From Haloimpatiens sp. FM7315 (lineage in GTDB: Bacteria > Bacillota > Clostridia > Clostridiales > Clostridiaceae): a stretch of 64,000 bases of DNA. The notes beneath the pieces were generated by a model, which searched no databases, was not told the origin of the DNA, and saw nothing but the letters and a program-made list of their open reading frames with translations. Below, in pieces: positions 19,764 through 28,789 of this stretch. Position 1 is the first letter of the stretch. Each line of letters starts with the position of its first letter. The DNA lies in the NCBI GenBank assembly GCA_041861885.1, contig JBGVUE010000001.1:1538001-1602000 (forward strand), written 5' to 3'. The translations under genes were made by a program, and so were the position numbers.

Positions 19764-20587
19764 ATGAAAAATATAGGAATTAACATAAATTCAGAGAAAG
19801 ACCCGGAAAATAAAATATTAAACGATATTCTTAAAATATTAGGCAATGAATGCAAGATTTTTGTGTTTAATGATTGTAGGGGGATTCCTGAAAAAAGTTC
19901 ACAATTAGATATGATTTTATCAATAGGAGGAGATGGAACAACATTAAGAACAGCAAGAAGTGTTGTGAAGAATGCAGTACCTATTTTATCAGTGAATTTC
20001 GAAATTTAGGGTTTCTTACTACTGCAGAAGGAACTAATTTAGAGAGCACTTTAAATAAGGTTCTTAATAACCAGTACTATATTGAAGATAGAATGATGTT
20101 AGAATGCGATTTTAAAGGCGGAAATAGCAGGGATAAATTATTTTCACTAAATGATATAGTTCTTTGTAAAGGAACTTTATCTAGGGTGGTAAACTATGAA
20201 CTTTCTATTGATGATAAAATTTATAATAGTTTAGTGGCTGATGGAATTATAATATCTACGCCTACAGGATCTACTGCGTATTCTTTATCTGCAGGAGGAC
20301 CAATTATATATCCAACATTAGATGTTATTTCTATAACCCCAATATGCCCTTTGTTTTTAAATATGAGAAGCTTTATTTTAAATTCTGATAATAATATTAG
20401 TTTGAAAATTTCCGATACTAATGAGCCAGTTTTTTTAACTATTGATGGACAGGAGGCTTTTGAATTATGTAATGATAATAAAATTAATATCAGAAAATCA
20501 AAATATAAAACAAAACTCATAAAGACCTATGATTATGATTATTTTAGTACATTAAGGAAAAAAATAATTTCTAGAATAAAGGAATGA
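19764..20587 (+). CDS. nadK: NAD kinase (frameshift as read)
   Basis: Phosphorylates NAD to NADP. The GGDG motif is in MILSIGGDGTTLRTAR, and the substrate loop TPTGSTAYSLSAGGP is at ~residue 165. As read it stops after SVNFEI at 20009. One T at about 19998 gives SVNFRNLGFLTTAEG, the expected LGFLT motif, and the rest of the enzyme. ~274 residues, normal. Essential in most bacteria, which argues against a true mutation. Confidence 0.94.
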
Positions 20588-20600
20588 GAAGGTGAAGATT

Positions 20601-21052
20601 ATGAAAATAAATCGTCATGCAAAAATAATTGAAATAATAAGTGCAAAGGAAGTTGAAACCCAGGAAGATTTAGCTGAGGAACTTAGAAAAATAGGAATTG
20701 AAGTAACTCAAGCTACGGTGTCTAGAGATATAAAGGAATTAAAATTAATTAAGGTTTTAGGAAGCAAGGGAAATTACAAATACGCTGCAATTTCTCCTAC
20801 AGAGAGCTTTTTGTCTGATAAATTAATATCTATTTTTTCTCAAACGGTTATTTGTATAGAGAATGTTTCTAATTTTATTGTTGTAAAGACCATAGCAGGA
20901 TCAGCATCTGCTGCTGCAGAAGCAATTGACTCGATGAACTTTGATGGGATTGCAGGTACTATTGCAGGTGATAATACAATTTTTTGCTTATTAGAAACGA
21001 AGAAAAAGCTATAGATATAATTCAAAAATTGAAAAGAATATTAAACGAATAG
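20601..21052 (+). CDS. argR: Arginine repressor ArgR (frameshift near the end as read)
   Basis: Arginine-sensing winged-helix regulator. Start ATG 20601 follows GAGAAGGTG; the in-frame GTG 9 bases upstream lies inside that site. DNA-binding domain: QEDLAEELRKIGIEVTQATVSRDIKEL. C-terminal hexamer/arginine domain: VKTIAGSASAAAEAID and GIAGTIAGDNTIF. One A at about 21003-21007 changes the tail to KAIDIIQKLKRILNE and a TAG at 21050-21052, the expected end. RecN follows 10 bases later. Confidence 0.94.
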
Positions 21053-21062
21053 GAGGAATATT

Positions 21063-22799
21063 ATGCTCCTACAATTATCAATAAGGAATTTTGCTTTAAT
21101 TGAAAATATAACTGTAAATTTTGAGCAGGGATTTAATGTTTTACTAGGAGAAACTGGAGCTGGTAAATCTATATTGATAGATGCAATAAATTATGTATTA
21201 GGTGGTAAGTTTGAAAAAAATTTAATTCGTATAGGTGAAGAAAAAACCTATGTAGAAGCTGTTTTTACTATTGAAAACCTTAACACAAAAGAAATGTTAA
21301 GTGGTTTTGATATAGATTATGATGATGATGTTATCATAATTAGCAGAGAAACCTTTAAATCAGGTAAAAATATTGCAAAGGTAAATGGAAAAAGCTTGAT
21401 AGTTTCCCAGTTAAAAATGCTTGCTTCAACTTTGTTAGATATACATGGACAACATAAAAATCAAAATCTACTAGATGAAAGTAATTATATTTCATATATA
21501 GATTCATTTGGTAAAGAAAGAGTAGAGGATAAATTACATACATATAGTAAATACTATAATGAAATTAAGGAAATTGATAAACAAATTAAGTATCTTAGAG
21601 GAAATGAAGAGGATAAAGATAAGATTGCTGATTTTATAAAATATCAAATAGATGAAATTAATAAAGCCAATTTAAAGCTAGATGAAGATGTTATACTAGA
21701 AGAGTCATTTAAAAAGTTATCAAATTATGAAAAATTAAATAATTCCATAAGCCAATCTTATGAGTTGATAAATAGTAGTGAAGACAACAATTTAGGCATA
21801 TTTGACGGCATAGGTTTAGTAGTTAAAAATTTACGTGAAGTAGAATTTTCATCGGAAAAAATAAAAAAATTAGCAGATTCACTTGAGGAAATATATTACA
21901 ATATCGAGAATATTTCTCATGACATAAGAGATATTGGCGAGGATTTGTATTATGATAAGGATGAGCTAGAGGATATAAATAAAAGAATGTATGAAATTGA
22001 TAACTATAAAAGAAAATATGGAAAGACTATAATAGATATATTAGATTATAGGGATAAACTTATAGAAAAGTATGATGAAATCATAAATCTTCAAGAAAAT
22101 ATCGATAAATTGTTTAAAGATAAAGAAAAAATAATTGGTAAAATGGATATCATTGCAAGCAATCTTCATGATATTAGGTGCGGGGTCGCAAAAGAACTAG
22201 AAAGCAAAGTGATGAGTGAATTATCCTATGTTGGTCTAGAAAAAGCTAACTTTAAAATACAAGTTAACTATTCAGGAGAATACGGAGAAAAAGGTAAGGA
22301 TTCTATAGAATTTTTGATATCAACAAATCCTGGTCAACCCCTTAAAGAGCTATTTAAAATTGTTTCAGGTGGAGAATTGTCAAGGATAATGCTTTCTTTA
22401 AAAGCTGTGTTTATTGATAAAGATAAAATTCCCTCTGTTATATTTGATGAAATAGATACAGGTATTAGTGGTAGAATAGCAGAAAGTGTGGGAGAAAAGA
22501 TGTATAAAGTTTCAAGCAAACATCAAGTGTTTTGTATTACTCATTTACCACAAATTGCTGTTATGTCAGATCATCATTATTTAGTTAAAAAAAATGTAGT
22601 AGAGAATAAAACTTTTTCTTCAATAACCAAGATTACTGAAAATCAAAAAGTAGAAGAAATTGCTAAGATGTTAAGCGGAGCTAATTTAACAAAGTCAGCT
22701 CTGGAGAATTCAAGAGAATTAATAGGAAATGCAAATAAAAAAAGTTTATGGTGTGTAAAAATTAAGTCTACATGGAAATGTAGACTTGATTTTTATTAA
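21063..22799 (+). CDS. recN: DNA repair protein RecN
   Basis: SMC-like ATPase in double-strand break repair. Walker A GETGAGKSILIDAI near the N-terminus, LDIHGQHKNQNLLDE, long coiled-coil arms through the middle, then the ABC signature VSGGELSRIMLSLKAV and Walker B VIFDEIDTGISGR, and a Q/H-loop QVFCITHLPQIAVMSDHH. The last ~15 residues (SLWCVKIKSTWKC...) are encoded by a terminator hairpin, so an indel in the A run near 22737-22743 probably hides an earlier stop. Coordinates follow the sequence as read. Confidence 0.95.
   Translation: MLLQLSIRNFALIENITVNFEQGFNVLLGETGAGKSILIDAINYVLGGKFEKNLIRIGEEKTYVEAVFTIENLNTKEMLSGFDIDYDDDVIIISRETFKSGKNIAKVNGKSLIVSQLKMLASTLLDIHGQHKNQNLLDESNYISYIDSFGKERVEDKLHTYSKYYNEIKEIDKQIKYLRGNEEDKDKIADFIKYQIDEINKANLKLDEDVILEESFKKLSNYEKLNNSISQSYELINSSEDNNLGIFDGIGLVVKNLREVEFSSEKIKKLADSLEEIYYNIENISHDIRDIGEDLYYDKDELEDINKRMYEIDNYKRKYGKTIIDILDYRDKLIEKYDEIINLQENIDKLFKDKEKIIGKMDIIASNLHDIRCGVAKELESKVMSELSYVGLEKANFKIQVNYSGEYGEKGKDSIEFLISTNPGQPLKELFKIVSGGELSRIMLSLKAVFIDKDKIPSVIFDEIDTGISGRIAESVGEKMYKVSSKHQVFCITHLPQIAVMSDHHYLVKKNVVENKTFSSITKITENQKVEEIAKMLSGANLTKSALENSRELIGNANKKSLWCVKIKSTWKCRLDFY
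22764..22797 (+). terminator. Rho-independent terminator after recN
   Basis: AAGTCTACA / TGTAGACTT stem with loop TGGAAA and tail GATTTTTATT. It overlaps the annotated recN 3' end, supporting an earlier true stop. Confidence 0.8.
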
Positions 22800-22945
22800 A
22801 ATTTCTAAGATATTATAAATTATATTTATTTATTTCATAAATTACTTTTAAATAAATCATTTACTTTTAATGAATATAAATTATAGCATAATAGTACAAA
22901 TAAAAGGGTAACTTAAAATTAAATAAAAAGACAGGAGGCGAGAAG

Positions 22946-24028
22946 ATGGAGAAGACATTTCGCAAATCAATTATTATATTGTTGACTCCTTTCTTTATTT
23001 TAATTTTAAGTTTACAATATAGAGCCTGCAATGGATATTTAAATACAATTACAGTTCAAGCAAAACCCAATATACAAGTGTATCCTGGTGGTCAGCCCAT
23101 AGGTGTTAAACTAAATACTAAAGGTGTTTTAATAATTGGTTTATCAAGTGTAGAGGATAAAGATAAAAGATCTGTAAGTCCCAGTAATGAAATTGGTTTG
23201 AAATCAGGAGATATAATTTTAAGTATAAATAATAAAGAAATAAACACTTGTGAAGAAGTTTCAGAAATAGTATCAAATTGTGAAGGAAATGCTTTAGATT
23301 TATTAATACAAAGAAAAGATGAATTAATTCATAAAAAAATAATTCCAGTGAAGTGTGAAAAAGAAAATAGATATAAAATTGGATTGTGGGTAAGAGATTC
23401 TACAGCTGGCATTGGAACATTAACATTTTACGATGATCAAACAAAAAGTTTTGGTGCATTAGGTCATGCAATAACAGATATGGACACTGGAGATATTTTA
23501 AAAGTTAGAGAAGGTAAAATTATACCCTCTTCTATTGTGTCGGTAAAAAAAGGCGTAAGAGGACAGCCTGGTGAATTAAAAGGCATATTTACTGATGAAA
23601 ATAATATTTTAGGAGAGATAAACTCAAATACAGATTGCGGAATTTTTGGAAAAGGAAATAAAAAATTAATAAATACTGATTATAATAAGCCTTTAGATGT
23701 GGGCTTTAGAAATGAAGTGAAAAAGGGTAAAGCTTATATATTAACTACTATAGATGAGGGAGAACCTAAGCTATACGAGATAGAAATACAAGAATTATTA
23801 ATTCAGAATGAACCTAGCCCCAAAAGTATGGTTATAAAGATTACTGATAAGAGACTAATTGATAAAACTGGAGGTATAATTCAAGGAATGAGTGGAAGTC
23901 CTATAATTCAAGATAACAAGATTATAGGTGCTGTGACTCATGTACTTGTAAGTAAACCTGATGTTGGATATGGTGTATATATTGAATGGATGCTAAAAGA
24001 CGCAAATATATTAAAAACAAGTAGATAA
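22946..24028 (+). CDS. spoIVB: SpoIVB signalling serine protease
   Basis: Secreted from the forespore to trigger pro-sigma-K processing. 360 residues: N-terminal membrane anchor (SIIILLTPFFILILSL), PDZ domain (~residues 85-155, with GDIILSINNKEI), then the S55 peptidase domain with the catalytic His in FGALGHAITD and catalytic Ser in GMSGSPIIQ. AGGAGGCGAG ribosome binding site. Its place directly upstream of spo0A is conserved in spore formers. Confidence 0.97.
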   Translation: MEKTFRKSIIILLTPFFILILSLQYRACNGYLNTITVQAKPNIQVYPGGQPIGVKLNTKGVLIIGLSSVEDKDKRSVSPSNEIGLKSGDIILSINNKEINTCEEVSEIVSNCEGNALDLLIQRKDELIHKKIIPVKCEKENRYKIGLWVRDSTAGIGTLTFYDDQTKSFGALGHAITDMDTGDILKVREGKIIPSSIVSVKKGVRGQPGELKGIFTDENNILGEINSNTDCGIFGKGNKKLINTDYNKPLDVGFRNEVKKGKAYILTTIDEGEPKLYEIEIQELLIQNEPSPKSMVIKITDKRLIDKTGGIIQGMSGSPIIQDNKIIGAVTHVLVSKPDVGYGVYIEWMLKDANILKTSR

Positions 24029-24043
24029 AAAACAAAAAATAGT

Positions 24044-24090
24044 AAAATAAGAGTAAAAGTGTAATGAATTATATTTTTTACTCTTATTTT
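24044..24090 (+). terminator. Terminator between spoIVB and spo0A
   Basis: AAAATAAGAGTAAAA pairs with TTTTACTCTTATTTT across a 17-base loop. Because both arms are AT-rich and flanked by A and T runs, it could work in either direction. Confidence 0.75.
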
Positions 24091-24110
24091 ATTATATATT
24101 TTTCTAAAAA

Positions 24111-24140
24111 GAAGGGAATAATTTTTATTTGTCGAATATT
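24111..24140 (+). promoter_or_regulatory. Sigma-H-like promoter with an overlapping 0A box upstream of spo0A
   Basis: GAAGGGAAT (24111-24119) and CGAAT (24133-24137), 13 bases apart, resemble the sigma-H -35 (AGGAAT) and -10 (GAAT) elements. TTGTCGAA at 24129-24136 is an exact match to the Spo0A-binding box and overlaps the -10. In Bacillus subtilis spo0A is driven by a sigma-H promoter under Spo0A autocontrol, so the arrangement fits. Promoter activity is inferred. Confidence 0.65.
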
Positions 24141-24183
24141 TATTGTTAACATATGGGAATTTAAAGTTAAGGGAGTGTGTAAA

Positions 24184-24996
24184 ATGGAAGAATCAAGGAT
24201 TAATGTTGTAATAGCAGATGATAATAAAGAATTCTGCAATATTTTAAATGATTATCTAATGAGTCAAAGGGACATAATCGTAACTGGAATAGCTAAAGAT
24301 GGAGTAGAGGCGTTAAAATTAATTGAGCAAAAACCGGATTTAGTAATTTTGGATATTATTATGCCTCATCTAGACGGTCTTGGTGTTTTAGAAAAGATAA
24401 ATAGTATGAGTGTAGATCCAATGCCAAGGATTATAGTGTTATCAGCTGTTGGTCAAGATAAGATAACTCAGCGAGCAATTACCCTAGGAGCAGATTATTA
24501 TGTAGTTAAACCTTTTGATATGGATGTATTTATAAAAAGAATAAGACAGATGTTTAATAATACTTTATCTAGTAGTTCTATTATAAGAAATGATATTTCC
24601 ATGGATAGAAATGAACAGATGATATCAGTTCAACCTTCAAGTATGGATTTAGAAACTGAGATAACAGGTATTATACATGAGATAGGTGTTCCAGCTCATA
24701 TTAAAGGATATATGTATTTAAGAGAAGCTATTACTATGGTTGTCAATGATATTGAGCTGCTTTCTGCTGTAACTAAAGAACTTTATCCATCAATTGCAAA
24801 AAAATATAATACTACAGCAAGCAGGGTAGAAAGAGCAATTAGACATGCAATTGAAGTTGCTTGGAGTAGAGGACAAATTGATACCATTAATAAGTTATTT
24901 GGATATACAATACACAATGACAAGGGCAAGCCAACTAATTCTGAATTTATTGCTATGGTAGCAGATAAATTGAGACTTAAGAATAAAGTTTCTTAG
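24184..24996 (+). CDS. spo0A: Stage 0 sporulation master regulator Spo0A
   Basis: Response regulator that commits the cell to sporulation. I start at ATG 24184 (GGGAGTG upstream); the longer open frame back to 24064 runs through the promoter and terminator. Receiver domain: acidic pocket ADD at residues 11-13, phospho-Asp57 in [12 protein letters not shown], Thr/Ser and Lys in VLSA and YVVKPFD. C-terminal DNA-binding domain with the invariant helix [18 protein letters not shown]. 270 residues. Single-gene transcript between two terminators. Confidence 0.98.
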   Translation: MEESRINVVIADDNKEFCNILNDYLMSQRDIIVTGIAKDGVEALKLIEQKPDLVILDIIMPHLDGLGVLEKINSMSVDPMPRIIVLSAVGQDKITQRAITLGADYYVVKPFDMDVFIKRIRQMFNNTLSSSSIIRNDISMDRNEQMISVQPSSMDLETEITGIIHEIGVPAHIKGYMYLREAITMVVNDIELLSAVTKELYPSIAKKYNTTASRVERAIRHAIEVAWSRGQIDTINKLFGYTIHNDKGKPTNSEFIAMVADKLRLKNKVS

Positions 24997-25086
24997 ATTT
25001 AAAAAGTTTTTTCTTAAAGAGTTATGTCTAGAAATTTATAATAACCTTTAGAAAATTAAAAAAATAAAAAAATAATCTTTATTTTT

Positions 25087-25116
25087 AAAAGTGTAAAGTA
25101 AAGCTTTACACTTTTG
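25087..25116 (+). terminator. Terminator after spo0A
   Basis: AAAAGTGTAAAG / CTTTACACTTTT with a 5-base loop, preceded by ATTTTT and followed by GC. Confidence 0.8.
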
Positions 25117-25142
25117 CTATTAAATTCTAAGGCATAAAAGCT

Positions 25143-25180
25143 CTCAGTTTTTCATAAGTATATTATGACTATAAACTGAG
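25143..25180 (+). promoter_or_regulatory. Inverted repeat touching the spoIIM ribosome binding site
   Basis: CTCAGTTT (25143-25150) and AAACTGAG (25173-25180) are perfect 8-base complements, and GGAGGG of the spoIIM ribosome binding site begins at the next base. The same layout occurs before spoIIIAA. The role is unknown: an RNA structure or binding site are both possible. Confidence 0.4.
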
Positions 25181-25193
25181 GGAGGGATTATTT

Positions 25194-25815
25194 GTGTTCA
25201 AAAACGTAGAGATTGGATTGAATAGGCATTTAAAAGAAAATGTTTGGTTATATATACTGAGTATATCCTGTATGTTTATAGGTATGCTAGTTGGCGTTTT
25301 TTATGTAAAGCATATGGCAGAAACTGATAAGGGAGCAATTTATGAATACCTTTCTAATTTTACAAGTAATTTGTCTAGTTTAAGTATAGATAATAAAAAA
25401 TTTTTTTCAAGCCATGAAAAATATTTTACCTTTGGTGATTGCCATATGGTTTTTAGGTTTTACTATTATTGGCATACCTATTATTGCATTTCTAGATTTT
25501 ATTAAAGGTTTTACTTTAGGATTTAGCATATGTTCTCTAATAAATAGTTTAGGTGGAAAGGGAATATGGATGAGTGTTTTCGGTATAATACCTCAAAATG
25601 TAATATATTTGCCTTGTATAGTTTTTATTTCTGTATTAGCTATGGAACTATCCTTATCTACTTTTAGAAATAGATTAGAGAAGCAATGGACAACTAATGT
25701 TGTAAATACAATAGGATCATATTCTTTAGTAATTTTCATTATAATTATATTTAGTTTTTTAGGTTTTTTTATTGAAGGATACTTTACTCCACATATGGTA
25801 AAATTAATTGTATAA
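25194..25815 (+). CDS. spoIIM: Stage II sporulation protein M (frameshift as read)
   Basis: Polytopic membrane protein of the SpoIID-M-P peptidoglycan-remodelling engulfment machine. GTG 25194 follows GAGGGAGGG. Five or so membrane helices: ENVWLYILSISCMFIGMLVG at the N-terminus and, after the break, LVIAIWFLGFTIIGIPIIAFL, FGIIPQNVIYLPCIV and SYSLVIFIIIIFSFLG. The frame shifts in the A6T7 run at 25395-25407, and the downstream frame carries QAMKNILPLVIAI. Merged length ~207 residues, as in the family. Confidence 0.92.
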
Positions 25816-25928
25816 ATTTAAATCTGCTAAAGTAAATTCAACGCTTAATATTTATAGAATATATAAAACATATTGAAAAAACGCTAAAAATAGTTTACTA
25901 TAAATAGGTGTAGAATTGGAGAATTGTC

Positions 25929-26808
25929 ATGAAAGATAGATTTTTAGTTGAATATATGGAAAAAATGAAAAACGAAATGTTAAGTAAAAATACTATTGAA
26001 TCATATCTTAGGGATATTGAAAGATTCTTAGAGTTTTTAAATTGTAAAAAAATTAGTTTGTTTTCTTCAAATATAGATACAATAATGGCCTACGTTCAAG
26101 AACTTAATGAAAGGTCTATGGCTAATAGTTCTATAGTTAGAAACGTTATTTCTGTAAGAGGATTTTTTAAATATTTAGTTGAAAGAGGATTTATGGAAGA
26201 AGACCCCACCTATAATTTTGATATACCAAAGGTAAAACGAGATTTTCCTGAGATACTTACAGTTGAAGAAGTGGACAAGCTTCTTAATACACCAGATTTA
26301 GATACAAAAAAAGGACTTAGAGATAAGGCTATGCTTGAAGTTATGTATGCAACTGGTATGCGTGTTACAGAGCTTATTAGTTTGGAAGTCTTTGATCTTA
26401 ATTTAAAGTTAGCATATATAAGGTGTATTGGGCCTAAAAAAGAGAAAGGTTAATACCCATAGGTACGTATGCTATAAGGTGTCTAGAAAATTATTTAAAT
26501 ATTAGGCAGGAAGTAAATAAAAATAATTTAAATTATTTATTTGTTAACAATCATGGAAATAGATTATCTAGACAGGGCTTTTGGAAAATTATAAAAACTT
26601 ATACTAAAGAAGCTGGAATAGAGAAAAATATAAATGCCTATACCTTGAGGCATTCTTTTGCAGTACATCTGTTACAAAATGGAGCTGATATAAGGATGGT
26701 TCAGGAGTTACTAGGTCATACTAGCGTACTAGCTACACAGATCTATAGTGGAGTGTGTAAAAAAGTAAAATTGTAGATATGTATAAGAAGACTCATCCAA
26801 GGGCTTAG
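25929..26808 (+). CDS. xerD: Tyrosine recombinase XerD (two frameshifts as read)
   Basis: Site-specific recombinase resolving chromosome dimers. N-terminal SAM-like core-binding domain ([19 protein letters not shown]), then the catalytic domain: Arg in [12 protein letters not shown], His-x-x-Arg in [12 protein letters not shown], His in ELLGHTSV and the nucleophile Tyr in ATQIYSGV. As read it stops at 26453. One A near 26441 restores the catalytic half ([12 protein letters not shown]), and another A near 26762 restores [14 protein letters not shown], the family's usual last residues, with TAG 26806-26808. Next to spoIIM, as in other clostridia. Confidence 0.93.
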
Positions 26809-26892
26809 ATTTGTAATTTGTTTTGAATTAATTAATTTTATTTACATAAAATAATTGATATAAAGCAGTAACTAATTTAAGGAGGTTTATAG

Positions 26893-27708
26893 ATGCAAAT
26901 TTCAAAATTAAAGGAAAGTGTAAAGTACATAAAGGATATTATTGATTTCGACCCTGAAGTTGGAGTTGTCTTAGGCTCGGGTTTAGGTGATTTGGCCGAC
27001 GAAGTTCAAGAAAAGGTAATTGTAAAATATGCAGATGTTCCTAATATGCCAAGTTCTACTGTAAAAGGTCATGCAGGACAGTTTGTTTTTGGAAAACTAA
27101 AGGGTAAAAATGTTGTAATGATGCAAGGAAGATTTCATTATTATGAAGGTAATTCTATGAGTACCCTTTCTTTACCAATATATATAATGAAAGAATTAGG
27201 AGTCACTAAATTAATAGTAACAAATGCAGCAGGTGGTGTAAAAACTGATTTTGTACCAGGAGATTTAATGATTATAAACGATCACATAAATTTTGCTTGC
27301 AACAATCCATTAATCGGAAAAAATGAAGAAGAAATAGGACCTAGATTTCCTGATATGTCTGAAGCATATAATAGAGAACTTATTAAAGTAGCAAAAGATG
27401 TTTCTAAGGATTTAGGCATTGAAGTTAAAGAAGGCGTTTATTTTATGATGACTGGTCCAACTTATGAAACACCAGCAGAAATAAGAATGGTAAGAGCTCT
27501 AGGTGGTGATGCAGTTGGTATGTCAACAGTACCAGAGGTTATAGCTGCAAATCATGCAGGAATAAAAGTTTTAGGGATTTCTTGCATCACTAATATGGCG
27601 GCAGGAATATTAGATCAACCTTTAAATCATTTAGAAGTAATTGAAACATCTAATAGGGTAAAAAAAGAGTTTGTTGATTTAGTAAAAGGAATAATAAAAA
27701 ACATCTAA
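26893..27708 (+). CDS. Purine nucleoside phosphorylase (PNP family 2)
   Basis: Phosphorolysis of purine nucleosides for salvage. 271 residues with the family-2 signatures: VVLGSGLGDLADEV (phosphate loop), MMQGRFHYYEGNSM, IVTNAAGG, the substrate Glu/Met region VYFMMTGPTYETPAEI, and the base-binding Asn in GISCITNMAAG. AAGGAGGT ribosome binding site. Known as punA or pnpA in related species. Confidence 0.95.
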   Translation: MQISKLKESVKYIKDIIDFDPEVGVVLGSGLGDLADEVQEKVIVKYADVPNMPSSTVKGHAGQFVFGKLKGKNVVMMQGRFHYYEGNSMSTLSLPIYIMKELGVTKLIVTNAAGGVKTDFVPGDLMIINDHINFACNNPLIGKNEEEIGPRFPDMSEAYNRELIKVAKDVSKDLGIEVKEGVYFMMTGPTYETPAEIRMVRALGGDAVGMSTVPEVIAANHAGIKVLGISCITNMAAGILDQPLNHLEVIETSNRVKKEFVDLVKGIIKNI

Positions 27709-27753
27709 AATATTTTAATCTAATAAATTTTAGTTGAATTTATATGGAAGCGG

Positions 27754-27802
27754 TTACTTAAAAAAACCTCACATCTTAAGCATGTGAGGTTTTTTTAAGT
27801 AA
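27754..27802. terminator. Bidirectional terminator between the phosphorylase and gntR genes
   Basis: TTACTTAAAAAAACCTCACAT pairs with ATGTGAGGTTTTTTTAAGTAA around CTTAAGC. Both arms have A or T runs, so it serves the convergent genes on either side. It marks the left border of the sulfatase island. Confidence 0.9.
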
Positions 27803-27837
27803 AATAAAACTATGTTTTATAAGTTAAATTACAAATG

Positions 27838-28560
27838 TTACCTTGATTTAATATAATTTAATTGATATTTTGGCGAATTAAAGTATAATTCAGTATAATC
27901 TAATATGGTGCCATCCTCAAAGTATGTAGTGTTTCCTATTTTTATAATAGGAGTCTGCTTATCAATGTTAAATAATTTAGCAATTTTATCTGGTGGCAAA
28001 ATAGGAGAGGTTTGATGATAACTATATCCTATTTTTAATTTCTTTACTTTTTCTATATAATTATACTTTGATTCCTCTAATATTTTTATCGAAAGTTCAG
28101 GATTAGATTCCACTGACATGTAGGTTTTTTCAAAAGCTAAGGGCTCATTATTTCCATATCTAATTCTTTCAATAAAATAAATCATACTGTCGCTTTCTAA
28201 ATTTAATTTTCGTGCGATTTTATCATCTGCTTTTTTTATGGAAAAAGTACATACTTTAGTACTAGGTTTAATTCCTAGTTCAATCATTTCTTGAGTAAAA
28301 CTCTTTAACTTTGCTATTTTTTGAGTAGCTGGATTTCTGCTGACGAAGGTTCCAACACCAGGAGTTCTTGTTAAGATTCCTTTAGCTACAAGATTATCAG
28401 TTGCTCTTCTCACAGTTACTCTTGAGACATTATATGTTTTAGATAATTCTAGCTCTGTTGGAATTGAGTCATCTTTTTTGTAATAACCGGTAGATATTTT
28501 ATCTAAAATATCATTTTGTATTTGTTTGTATTGAGCAATTTTTGGAACTGTATTACTCAT
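27838..28560 (-). CDS. GntR-family (HutC/UTRA) transcriptional regulator of the sulfatase island
   Basis: 240 residues: winged-helix DNA-binding domain (ELSKTYNVSRVTVRRATDNL, then GILTRTPGVGTFV) and a C-terminal UTRA ligand domain (NNEPLAFEKTYMS, ILPPDKIAKLFNI). HutC-type regulators often sense phosphorylated sugars or amino sugars, e.g. NagR/YvoA and TreR. It is divergent from the PTS/sulfatase operon with a shared 229-base control region holding a perfect palindrome. I infer it represses the island until the imported phospho-sugar appears. Confidence 0.9.
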   Translation of the reverse strand: MSNTVPKIAQYKQIQNDILDKISTGYYKKDDSIPTELELSKTYNVSRVTVRRATDNLVAKGILTRTPGVGTFVSRNPATQKIAKLKSFTQEMIELGIKPSTKVCTFSIKKADDKIARKLNLESDSMIYFIERIRYGNNEPLAFEKTYMSVESNPELSIKILEESKYNYIEKVKKLKIGYSYHQTSPILPPDKIAKLFNIDKQTPIIKIGNTTYFEDGTILDYTELYFNSPKYQLNYIKSR

Positions 28561-28593
28561 GAAATCACTCCTTTAGTTACGTGTTATATGAGC

Positions 28594-28623
28594 ATTATAC
28601 AATATATTTAAAATATATTGCAA
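28594..28623 (-). promoter_or_regulatory. Sigma-A-like promoter of the gntR gene
   Basis: On the minus strand TTGCAA (28618-28623) and TATAAT (28594-28599) are 18 bases apart, ~35 bases before the gntR start. Confidence 0.6.
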
Positions 28624-28627
28624 ATAT

Positions 28628-28648
28628 AAATACAAACTGTTTGTATTT
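28628..28648. promoter_or_regulatory. 21-bp perfect palindrome, probable GntR operator
   Basis: AAATACAAAC-T-GTTTGTATTT at 28628-28648 is a perfect dyad between the divergent promoters, touching the upstream edge of the gntR -35. Length and AT-rich arms suit a HutC-type dimer. Operator role inferred. Confidence 0.65.
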
Positions 28649-28731
28649 TAATTATAACTTATTATAAAGATCAATAGAATTATAACCAAATAAGTTATGA
28701 AATAATAAAGAATATGTCTGAAGCAAATGTA

Positions 28732-28760
28732 TTGACATTTAAATTAAATGTATTTATAAT
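28732..28760 (+). promoter_or_regulatory. Consensus sigma-A promoter of the island operon
   Basis: TTGACA (28732-28737), a 17-base spacer and TATAAT (28755-28760) match the consensus exactly, 30 bases before the DUF3604 start codon. Such a strong promoter suggests control mainly by repression. AAATGTATT occurs twice, once just before and once within the spacer. Confidence 0.85.
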
Positions 28761-28789
28761 TAAGTTAACAAATTTAAAGGGGGAAAAAT

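Noticed and set aside
24064..24183. Longer Spo0A N-terminus from an upstream in-frame ATG
   Set aside because: The extension runs through a terminator hairpin and the promoter/0A box. The family starts at the [13 protein letters not shown] region with a good ribosome binding site.
27744..27758. ATGGAAGCGGTTACT, a full match to the loose CcpA cre consensus
   Set aside because: It lies between the phosphorylase stop and a bidirectional terminator, downstream of both converging genes, where it could not control a promoter. Probably chance.
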